NCBI GenBank assembly: GCA_934636305.1
Contig: CAKUAM010000077.1
Location: 1-9,709 of the forward strand
Origin: an uncultured Oscillospiraceae bacterium
GTDB taxonomy: Bacteria; Bacillota; Clostridia; Oscillospirales; Oscillospiraceae
Direction of reading: 5' to 3'
DNA: 9,709 nt
Shown: piece by piece, positions 1 through 5,637 of the stretch
Layout: each line of letters begins with the position of its first letter
Position numbering within the stretch: position 1 is the first letter of the stretch
The notes under the pieces: generated by a model
Database searches by the model: none
What the model was told of the DNA's origin: nothing
The model's input: only the letters and a program-made list of their open reading frames with translations
Program-made: the position numbers and the translations under genes

Positions 1-740
1 ATGTAGAGCTGCCTCTGGCGGAAATGATGGCGCTTTCAGCATCTGACTATGAACAGCTTCGCAGTATGCTGCAACAGTCATCCATCTCCTGTCAGGTCTG
101 CAACAACTTTTTTCCGAAAACACTGCGCTTGACCGGGCCGGACGCTGCAACAGCAGAGGCTGTACGCTACGCTCGCGCCGCGCTCACGCGCGCGGCGGAC
201 CTCGGCGTCTCAGTTGTTGTATTCGGCAGCGGCGGGGCAAAGCAGGTTCCTGACGGCTTTTCTCTGGGATCCGGATATGAGCAGGTCGCAGAGCTTCTGC
301 GCCAGCTTGCGCCGATCGCGCAGGAAAAGGGGATCACCATTGCAATTGAACCCCTGCGAAAAGCAGAATGTAATCTGATCAATACCTTTCGTGAAGGATG
401 TCATCTGGCTGCGGATGTCAGCAGTCCTTCCGTGCGTGTCCTGATCGATTTTTATCACATGACTATCGAGCAGGAATCCCCGAACGTCTTACTTGAGCTC
501 GGTCCGCAATATCTGGCTCACGTTCACTTTGCCAATCCGAATGGTCGGGTATATCCGCTCCATGCGGATGAAGCGCGCTACCAGCCTTTTATGCAGGCAC
601 TGCAGCAAATCGGTTATGATGGGCGCATCAGTTGCGAAGCCTATACGAACCACTTCGCCGCGGCTGCACCGCTCGCACTGAATTTATTACGTTCCCTGAA
701 TCAGCAAGGTCACGAAAAACTGGATTCTATACCGTTATAG
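1..740 (+). CDS. Sugar phosphate isomerase/epimerase, xylose-isomerase-like TIM barrel (5' end outside window)
   Basis: The reading frame is open from base 3 with no start in view. The residues before the first ATG (VELPLAE, from base 3) look like the first strand of the barrel, so the gene begins upstream and the ATG at 24 is internal. Numbering from that Met, the likely divalent-metal ligands of the AP-endonuclease-2/xylose-isomerase-like family are visible: E109 (IAIEPL), D142 and H145 (LIDFYHM), H168 (HVHFANP) and E205 (SCEAYT). The stretch VVVFGSGGAKQVPDGF is typical of the family. Such enzymes interconvert aldoses and ketoses or epimerise ketoses in the cytoplasm; the substrate cannot be read from sequence. 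It is the first visible gene of an operon with the split transketolase. Its TAG stop (738-740) overlaps the next gene's ribosome site, which implies translational coupling. A hydroxypyruvate-isomerase-like role is possible but not shown. Confidence 0.85.
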   Translation, partial: VELPLAEMMALSASDYEQLRSMLQQSSISCQVCNNFFPKTLRLTGPDAATAEAVRYARAALTRAADLGVSVVVFGSGGAKQVPDGFSLGSGYEQVAELLRQLAPIAQEKGITIAIEPLRKAECNLINTFREGCHLAADVSSPSVRVLIDFYHMTIEQESPNVLLELGPQYLAHVHFANPNGRVYPLHADEARYQPFMQALQQIGYDGRISCEAYTNHFAAAAPLALNLLRSLNQQGHEKLDSIPL

Positions 741-749
741 GAGGTATTT

Positions 750-1589
750 ATGTCAATCAATTCTGCTTCCATCGCGCGTCTGAAGGAAAAAGCAAACACG
801 CTTCGCCGCGATGTCATTATCAGCATTGGCGTTGGCGTTGCAGGTCATGTTGGCGGGTCATGCTCCAGTGCAGAGCTTGTGGCTGCCTTATACTTTTACA
901 AGATGAAGCATGACCCGAAAAATCCGCAAATGCCGGATCGTGATCGCTTCCTGCTGAGCAAAGGGCATGTAGCGATCCTCCAATATGCTGCGTTGGCCGA
1001 AAGCGGGTATTTTCCAATCGAAGATCTGACGCACACAAAACAGATCGGCTTCCATTTGCAAGGTCATCCTGATTTTTTGAAAACGCCCGGCATCGAAGCC
1101 GGAACGGGTTCTTTGGGGCAGGGTCTGTCCATTGGTCTCGGCATGGCGCTTGGTCTTCGGATGGACGGGCTATCCAGTAAGGTTTATGTTCTGTGCGGCG
1201 ACGGAGAATTAGCAGAGGGTCAGATTTGGGAGGCTGCGATGGCCGCCAGTCATTTCCATGCAGACAATTTAGTCGCTATTGTTGACCAGAACGGCTTGCA
1301 AGCGACCGGCAGCGTTGATACCAGAATGAATTCTGATCCGCTATCGGATAAATGGCGCGCTTTTGGCTGGCAGGTCATTGAATTAGATGGAAATAATATG
1401 GATCAGGTGGTCGCCGCGCTTGATGAGGCCGGCAAAACAGGCGGGAAGCCTTGCGTTCTTTTGGCGCATACGATCAAAGGAAAAGGTATCAGCTTTGCGG
1501 AAAACAACGTGTCTTTCCACAATGGTGTCTTAACGGAGGAGCTTTATCAGAAGGCTCTTCAGGAGCTGTCCGGCGCGAAAGGAGCATAA
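750..1589 (+). CDS. Transketolase, N-terminal (thiamine-diphosphate-binding) subunit
   Basis: The 279-residue product is the usual length for the N-terminal half of a split transketolase. The expected motifs occur in order: GHVGG (32-36), SKGH (70-73), GHP (105-107), GTGSLGQGL (118-126), and the ThDP/Mg signature from GDGELAEGQ (150-158) to N181 in VDQNG. With the next gene it should form a complete cytoplasmic transketolase that moves a two-carbon ketol unit between sugar phosphates. The start is set by AGGAGG at 739-744, six bases before the ATG and overlapping the upstream TAG. Split transketolases occur in general pentose metabolism and in dedicated pathways such as D-apiose (AptA/AptB) and sulfoquinovose (SqwG/SqwH). 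The neighbouring isomerase suggests a dedicated role, but the substrate is inference. Confidence 0.95.
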   Translation: MSINSASIARLKEKANTLRRDVIISIGVGVAGHVGGSCSSAELVAALYFYKMKHDPKNPQMPDRDRFLLSKGHVAILQYAALAESGYFPIEDLTHTKQIGFHLQGHPDFLKTPGIEAGTGSLGQGLSIGLGMALGLRMDGLSSKVYVLCGDGELAEGQIWEAAMAASHFHADNLVAIVDQNGLQATGSVDTRMNSDPLSDKWRAFGWQVIELDGNNMDQVVAALDEAGKTGGKPCVLLAHTIKGKGISFAENNVSFHNGVLTEELYQKALQELSGAKGA

Positions 1590-1591
1590 CA

Positions 1592-2527
1592 ATGGAATAT
1601 ACAAATCAACGGCAGGCATACGGTCGTACACTGGTTTCACTCGGCGGGCAGGATTCAAACATTGTTGTATTGGATGCTGACCTAAGCGGTTCAACTATGG
1701 GAAAATACTTCCGGGAAGTGTTCCCGGAACGCCATTTTGAAATGGGAATTGCGGAAGCCAACATGACATCAGTTGCAGCCGGGCTTGCGCAGACCGGTAA
1801 GATCCCATTTACGAATTCCTTTGCTGTCTTTGCCGGCGGTCGGGCCTTTGACCAGATTCGCCAGACGATCGCCATCGGCAAGCTGAATGTCAAGATCGTT
1901 GGCTCATCCTCCGGTCTGTCTGATTTTGGCGATGGTGCGACACATCAGTGCATCGAAGATCTCGCTATTTTTCGTGCCATCCCGAACATGACGGTTCTTT
2001 GTCCTGCCGATGCCAACGAAGCTGTACAGGCGACCCGCGCCATCGCTGCGTTTCATGGACCATGCTATATGCGTCTGAACCGCAACGATTATGAAAACAG
2101 CACGCCCGCAGATCGTCCATTTGAAATCGGTATGCCGTATCAACTGCGCGAAGGCAACGATATTGCGGTCTTTGCCTGCGGGTATATGGTCCATCTGGCG
2201 CTGGAGGCAGCGGAGGTTGTAAAAGACAGTATTTCCGTTCGCGTTATCAACGTGCCGTGCATCAAACCGCTGGATCAGCAGGCTGTCATCCGTCTGTCCG
2301 AGGGCTGCCGCGCTGTTGTTACCGCAGAAGAACACAACATCATCGGCGGTCTTGGAGGTGCGATCGCAGAGGCGCTCCGCAGTCAACCCAAGCCTATGGA
2401 GCTTGTCGGCGTAAATGACCATTTTGGATGCAGCGCGCACAGCTACCAAGACGTGCTTGCGTATCAGGGATTAACGACTGCACATTTAGTCGAAGCGATC
2501 AGAAAAATGTCAGCGTATACACGCTGA
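1592..2527 (+). CDS. Transketolase, C-terminal (pyrimidine-binding) subunit
   Basis: The 311-residue protein begins MEYTNQRQAYG. The start is fixed by AAAGGAG at 1578-1584, with the ATG only 2 nt after the upstream stop. An in-frame start further upstream (1451) would overlap the N-terminal subunit and has no ribosome site. Visible features are the catalytic glutamate in GIAEANM (E55), which activates the ThDP aminopyrimidine; FAVFAGGRAFDQIR (77-90); H118 in GDGATHQ; and a transketolase C-terminal domain with GGLGGAIAEAL near residue 255. It pairs with the gene at 750-1589 to give the active heteromer. A 7-bp perfect inverted repeat covers its last codons and TGA stop (2510-2527). No residue of the core motifs appears to be missing. 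Confidence 0.95.
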   Translation: MEYTNQRQAYGRTLVSLGGQDSNIVVLDADLSGSTMGKYFREVFPERHFEMGIAEANMTSVAAGLAQTGKIPFTNSFAVFAGGRAFDQIRQTIAIGKLNVKIVGSSSGLSDFGDGATHQCIEDLAIFRAIPNMTVLCPADANEAVQATRAIAAFHGPCYMRLNRNDYENSTPADRPFEIGMPYQLREGNDIAVFACGYMVHLALEAAEVVKDSISVRVINVPCIKPLDQQAVIRLSEGCRAVVTAEEHNIIGGLGGAIAEALRSQPKPMELVGVNDHFGCSAHSYQDVLAYQGLTTAHLVEAIRKMSAYTR

Positions 2528-2531
2528 TCGC
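2495..2531 (+). other. Two overlapping, mutually exclusive hairpins at the end of the transketolase gene
   Basis: TCAGCGT (2510-2516) pairs perfectly with ACGCTGA (2521-2527) over a 4-nt loop and includes the stop codon. GCGATCAG (2495-2502) pairs perfectly with CTGATCGC (2524-2531). The right arms share 2524-2527, so only one stem can form at a time. No U-tract follows, so this is not an intrinsic terminator. It could affect mRNA decay or reduce coupling to the DUF362 gene 60 nt downstream, or it could be chance. Confidence 0.35.
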
Positions 2532-2587
2532 GTTAAGCCTCGCTCTTTCAATCAGCCGCTCCCGATGCAGAAAGGAATGCTGAACAG

Positions 2588-3688
2588 ATGCAGCAACAGG
2601 AAATTCTTCTAATTCACGGCAAAAACTATAAGCAGATGACAAAGACTCTGCTGCAGGCTGCCGGGCTAGCTGAGGAGATCGGCAGCCGGGAGACCCCGGT
2701 CGCGCTGAAGCCAAATCTTGTGATCGGCGCGCCTGCTTCCCGCGGCGCGACGACGCACCCGGAGCTGGTGGCGGGCGTGCTGGAATACCTGCAGGAAAAC
2801 GGCTTCCGGGATCTGCGCGTCATCGAAGGCTCCTGGGTCGGCAGCCGGACCTCGGAGGCCGCTCAGACGAGTGGCCTGCTGGATGTCTGTCGGCAGTACC
2901 ATGTCCCGTTCATTGACCTGCAGAAGGATTCCTCCGCCAGCCATGACGCAAAAGGTATGCAGATCAAGGTCTGCAACGAGGTCAAGCGCCCCGGTTTTTT
3001 GATCAACATGCCAGTTTTGAAGGGTCACGGGCAGACGCTCATTACCTGCGCACTGAAAAATGCGAAGGGGCTGATCCCCAACTCAGAAAAGCGCCGCTTC
3101 CACGCGCTCGGTCTGCACGCGCCGATCGCACATCTGAACGCACTGATCCACTGGGATCTTATTCTAGTTGACAACATCTGTGGCGACCTGGACTTTGAGG
3201 AGGGCGGCAACCCGGTCGAGATGGATCGGATCTTCGCTTGCAAAGACCCGGTGCTCTGCGATAGCTTCGTCTGCCGAGCCATGGGGTATCAGCCGCAAGA
3301 CGTCCCCTACATCCCGATGGCAGAGGCACTCGGTGTCGGCAGCACGGATCTTTCTGCCGCAACGATCACCGCGCTCAACGAACCGGCGCAGGCAGTCACA
3401 GATCAGCGGCCGTCGCGCCGCGTGCAGGCGCTGGGACGGTATATCTGTGCGGATGCAGCGTGCAGCGCCTGCTATGGCTCGCTCCTGTACGCACTCAACA
3501 AGCTGGAGGCAGATTATGGTCGCCTGACCTTTGATGAAAAGATCTGTATCGGTCAGCAGTACCGCAGAAAAACCGGCGCTCTCGGCATCGGAAGCTGCAC
3601 ACAGGGCTTTGCCTGCAGTCTCAAGGGCTGTCCGCCCTCCGCCACTGAAATCTATGGCTTTTTGCTGGCGCATATAGCGGCGCGGTAA
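2588..3688 (+). CDS. DUF362 domain protein with Cys-rich C-terminal tail
   Basis: The 366-residue product matches the DUF362 family, with KPNLV near residue 41, an INMPVLKGHGQT segment near 139, ALKNAKGLIP near 155 and VDNICGDLDFEEGGNP near 195. The molecular function of most DUF362 proteins is not known. The C-terminal 80 residues carry seven cysteines (C287, C292, C295, C320, C337, C343, C348), including CxxC within CADAACSAC and the GSC...C...GCPP ending. The spacing suggests an iron-sulfur cluster or another metal site, but it is not a classical 4Fe-4S ferredoxin motif. There is no signal peptide or membrane segment. The start follows AGAAAGGA around 2569-2576, about 12 nt upstream. The gene lies 60 bp after the transketolase, in the same direction and before the shared terminator, so it probably belongs to the operon, possibly in a redox step. 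Confidence 0.8.
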   Translation: MQQQEILLIHGKNYKQMTKTLLQAAGLAEEIGSRETPVALKPNLVIGAPASRGATTHPELVAGVLEYLQENGFRDLRVIEGSWVGSRTSEAAQTSGLLDVCRQYHVPFIDLQKDSSASHDAKGMQIKVCNEVKRPGFLINMPVLKGHGQTLITCALKNAKGLIPNSEKRRFHALGLHAPIAHLNALIHWDLILVDNICGDLDFEEGGNPVEMDRIFACKDPVLCDSFVCRAMGYQPQDVPYIPMAEALGVGSTDLSAATITALNEPAQAVTDQRPSRRVQALGRYICADAACSACYGSLLYALNKLEADYGRLTFDEKICIGQQYRRKTGALGIGSCTQGFACSLKGCPPSATEIYGFLLAHIAAR

Positions 3689-3702
3689 CGCATTTTTGGA
3701 TC

Positions 3703-3735
3703 AGGCAGCCCATTTTCGGATGGGCTGCCTTTTTT
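3703..3735 (+). terminator. Intrinsic terminator of the isomerase-transketolase-DUF362 operon
   Basis: A perfect 10-bp stem (AGGCAGCCCA at 3703-3712 with TGGGCTGCCT at 3721-3730) has an 8-nt loop and runs into a six-T tract (3730-3735). It begins 15 bases after the DUF362 stop codon. Confidence 0.93.
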
Positions 3736-3755
3736 GCGCAGCCTGTCTACGAGAA

Positions 3756-3787
3756 TTGACATAGGCAGATCGACGGCGTGTGATAAT
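3756..3787 (+). promoter_or_regulatory. Probable sigma-A promoter for a short transcript
   Basis: A consensus -35 TTGACA (3756-3761) is followed by a TG-extended GATAAT (3782-3787) at a long 20-bp spacing, or by TGTGAT (3779-3784) at 17 bp. It follows directly on the terminator of the upstream operon, so it should start a new transcript near 3790-3795. The run to the terminator at 3948 is about 155 nt. Confidence 0.6.
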
Positions 3788-3793
3788 ATATTG

Positions 3794-3950
3794 TTATATA
3801 GTTGTTATGTTTTAGGGAGGATGCAATACCAGCTTTGCGGAGGGTTTCCAGAGGTACAATTATGGATGCGGCGGTGGATGCCAGGATCAAAAGCGCAAAT
3901 TGCATTTACAGCATGAAAAACCCGATGTGCGGTGCACATCGGGTTTTTCG
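3794..3950 (+). ncRNA. Candidate structured small RNA between promoter and terminator; family not recognised
   Basis: The interval has a promoter at its left edge and a terminator at its right edge, and no open frame that fits between them; open frames here run through the terminator stem. A long-range pairing closes the middle: ATGCAAT (3821-3827) with ATTGCAT (3899-3905), continued after a 7-nt bulge by TTGCG (3835-3839) with CGCAA (3894-3898). A purine-rich AGGGAGG (3814-3820) lies just 5' of the stem, and TGGATGC occurs twice inside (3863-3869 and 3875-3881). I could not match it to a riboswitch, SRP RNA, 6S RNA or tmRNA from memory. It could also be a decayed leader that lost its gene. 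Confidence 0.4.
3916..3948. terminator. Bidirectional intrinsic terminator
   Basis: A perfect 15-bp inverted repeat with a 3-nt GGT loop has five A on the left and five T on the right, around a CCCGATGTGC/GCACATCGGG core. It ends with a U-tract on both strands. On plus it closes the candidate small RNA; on minus it lies 24 bases after the stop of the small frameshifted gene (3973-4349). Confidence 0.92.
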
Positions 3951-3972
3951 GAGGGAAATTTGTCTGTCTGTA

Positions 3973-4349
3973 TTACTTGCGTACTTCTACGCCGGTAATC
4001 CTTCCATAGTACTTGAGAATTGCGTTGTGGCCGCGCTGCCCACAGTCATCTGCCCATGATGCAACGACTGATAAATCCAGCTTTATACATACTTCAATGC
4101 GCCTTTCTGTTAGGGCAAACTCTATTGGTTCAGAGAACCCTTTATATCCCGCGATTTGATTATTTACTGGAGAGATAGCTTCCCAGAGATGCCCAGCCGG
4201 TCAAGATCCGGTTTGACGATGTCGTCATTTTCAGCGCAGTGTATCACCCAACAGCCTTCGTCGCCTGAAAGGGAAGAAACACCATTCAGCTTCTTATCTA
4301 TCGCCTTTAACGCTCCTGCTCTTCTCAAATAAGTTATCGTTAACTGCAT
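3973..4349 (-). pseudogene. Small unknown protein gene, broken by a single-base frameshift
   Basis: Two minus-strand frames join into one protein of about 125 residues. The first half is open from ATG 4349 to a TAA at 4164 and contains GDEGCWVIHCAENDDIVKP. The second is open from 4200 to the TAA at 3973 and contains PVNNQIAGYKGFSEPIEF and RGHNAILKYYGRITGVEVRK. Both read like real protein, and they overlap out of frame at 4166-4200. One extra base in the GGG run (plus 4192-4194) would give DRLGHLWEAISP and restore one frame. I do not recognise the family; there is no signal peptide or transmembrane helix. It has its own promoter, operator and terminator, so it is a complete transcription unit. 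The predicted transcript begins at about the ATG, so the mRNA would be leaderless or the true start lies further in (a TTG at 4328 is in frame). It may be a recent pseudogene, an assembly indel or, less likely, a programmed frameshift. Confidence 0.6.
4332..4345. promoter_or_regulatory. Operator O1 for the LacI-type regulator
   Basis: The palindrome AGTTATCGTTAACT has 5-bp perfect arms (AGTTA/TAACT). It sits at about +2 to +16 of the minus-strand promoter. Read on the minus strand it matches the O2 site near the regulator's own promoter at 13 of 14 positions. Size and a CG near the centre fit LacI-family operators. That the neighbouring LacI protein binds it is inferred from position and repetition. 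Confidence 0.7.
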
Positions 4350-4353
4350 GAAA

Positions 4354-4382
4354 ATTATAACATAGTATTAGGCGACTGTCAA
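4354..4382 (-). promoter_or_regulatory. Consensus sigma-A promoter for the small minus-strand gene
   Basis: On the minus strand, TTGACA (plus 4382-4377) and TATAAT (plus 4359-4354) are separated by exactly 17 bp, a perfect match to the vegetative consensus. The start site should fall near 4347, in or next to the ATG at 4349-4347 and directly before operator O1. Confidence 0.85.
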
Positions 4383-4487
4383 CTTGTTTTTTCACAAAAC
4401 ATGCCGGATTTTTTTACTTTCTCATATCAGTATCTCTGGTTTTCAGCATTTATTCCGAAATTGCATGAAGAAAATCCGTCTATTTAC

Positions 4488-4516
4488 TTGACTCCATCCG
4501 GGTTGGCGCTTATAAT
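4488..4516 (+). promoter_or_regulatory. Sigma-A promoter for the LacI-glycerate kinase operon
   Basis: TTGACT (4488-4493) and TATAAT (4511-4516) are separated by 17 bp. The predicted start is about 4523, leaving a leader of about 90 nt before the regulator's ATG. It diverges from the minus-strand promoter, with about 105 bp of AT-rich DNA between the two -35 boxes in which I see no other feature. Confidence 0.85.
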
Positions 4517-4543
4517 ATGGATACATGTCTTGGCTTGTTTTTG

Positions 4544-4557
4544 AGTTAACGATAATT
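4544..4557. promoter_or_regulatory. Operator O2 (autoregulatory) for the LacI-type regulator
   Basis: AGTTAACGATAATT lies about 21 bases downstream of the predicted transcription start, where a bound repressor would block elongation. It differs from the minus-strand reading of O1 at one position. The centres of the two sites are 212 bp apart, close to 20 helical turns. Confidence 0.7.
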
Positions 4558-4611
4558 TGTGATGTGACCTTATTCCAAGTCCGACCACCAATTTTATCAG
4601 GAGGTCCTTCT

Positions 4612-5613
4612 ATGCCGAAGCCCACGCTGAAAGACATTGCGCAAGCGGCCGGCGTATCCGCCATGACCGTATCCAAAGCGCTCAACGGAAAGCCCGGCGT
4701 TTCTGAGGAGCGCCGCAAGGAGATCCGCGATATTGCCGAACGCATGAACTACGCGCCGAATCTGATCGCAAAGAGCCTGCGCGTGGACGAGACGAAAACC
4801 ATTGGCGTTGTGCTGTCTGACACATCCGAAATGGTCCTTTCCAAGGTCCTTCGCGGCATTCAGGACGGCGCGACCAATCATGGATACAGCGTTATCATTG
4901 CAAACACCGACCATCAGCCCGAGCGTGAGCTTCAAGCCATCCGCACGCTGCTGAGCAAACAGATCGATGGTCTGATCCTGGTCGCACCCACACTCTACAC
5001 CGATGAGCATATCGCATTTTTGAAAAACTTTGGCATTCCGTTTATCTTTTTGATGCGCAAAAACGACCATTCCGAAATCGACACCGTGATCAACGACAAC
5101 TATCTCGGCGGTTACCAAAGCATCGCCCATCTAGTTAGTGAGGGCTGCCGCAGCTTTCAGATTCTTTCGCTCTCCAATTCCCAGAGCAGTCAAGAGCGCG
5201 AAATGGGCTATCGTCAGGCGTTCTCCGATTTCAAAATTCCCATCTCCCCGGAGCAGTTCCACGCCGTCACACCGTTCGTAGAGGCGGGCTATGACGCTGC
5301 CAAACAGCTTCTGACGCAGTGCAAGCGCTTTGATGCACTTGTCTGTGGCTGCGATACTGTCGCCATCGGCGCGATGGACGCTCTGTTGGAGGCAGGCATA
5401 AAGATTCCATCGGCTGTCCAGCTGATCGGCTATGACGGCATCGACCTGGCGCGCTATCTGCGCATCCCGCTCACGACCATGGCCCAGCCGTTATATGCGA
5501 TTGGTCTCAACGGCATTGAAATTCTGCTTGACCGCATCCGCTTCCCGCAGATGCCGGTGAGAAAGCTTGTGCTAAAAAGTGAGCTTGTCATCCGCCAATC
5601 CACACACGCATAA
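4612..5613 (+). CDS. LacI-family transcriptional regulator
   Basis: The 333-residue protein begins MPKPTLKDIAQAAGVS. The start follows AGGAGGT at 4599-4605 and places the helix-turn-helix at residues 5-24 (TLKDIAQAAGVSAMTVSKAL), as in the family; an upstream in-frame ATG at 4525 would add a non-homologous tail and overlap the operator. The LacI hinge region follows (MNYAPNLIAKSL, about 45-56). The rest is a periplasmic-binding-protein-like sensor domain, with DGLILVAP near 118 and DALVCGCDTVAIGAMDALL near 240. The C-terminal part contains IGYDGIDLARYLRIPLTTMA, the usual end of the ligand domain. It probably represses its own operon and the divergent small gene through O1 and O2. A sugar or sugar-acid inducer connected with the glycerate kinase is likely but unproven. 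Confidence 0.95.
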   Translation: MPKPTLKDIAQAAGVSAMTVSKALNGKPGVSEERRKEIRDIAERMNYAPNLIAKSLRVDETKTIGVVLSDTSEMVLSKVLRGIQDGATNHGYSVIIANTDHQPERELQAIRTLLSKQIDGLILVAPTLYTDEHIAFLKNFGIPFIFLMRKNDHSEIDTVINDNYLGGYQSIAHLVSEGCRSFQILSLSNSQSSQEREMGYRQAFSDFKIPISPEQFHAVTPFVEAGYDAAKQLLTQCKRFDALVCGCDTVAIGAMDALLEAGIKIPSAVQLIGYDGIDLARYLRIPLTTMAQPLYAIGLNGIEILLDRIRFPQMPVRKLVLKSELVIRQSTHA

Positions 5614-5637
5614 TTTTGTCTGAAAGGAATATCCACT

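Noticed and set aside
1451..1591. Longer start for the transketolase C-terminal subunit
   Set aside because: The extension overlaps the N-terminal subunit in another frame, has no ribosome site and adds residues unlike the family.
1904..2449. Long minus-strand open frame within the transketolase C-terminal gene
   Set aside because: It is antisense to a strongly conserved gene, with no ribosome site or family resemblance.
3802..4059. Plus-strand 85-codon open frame starting at TTG
   Set aside because: It runs through the perfect 15-bp terminator stem and lies antisense to the second half of the small minus gene, which reads better as protein.
4525..4611. Longer start for the LacI regulator
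   Set aside because: The extra 29 residues precede the normal LacI HTH start and overlap the operator. A strong ribosome site fits the ATG at 4612.
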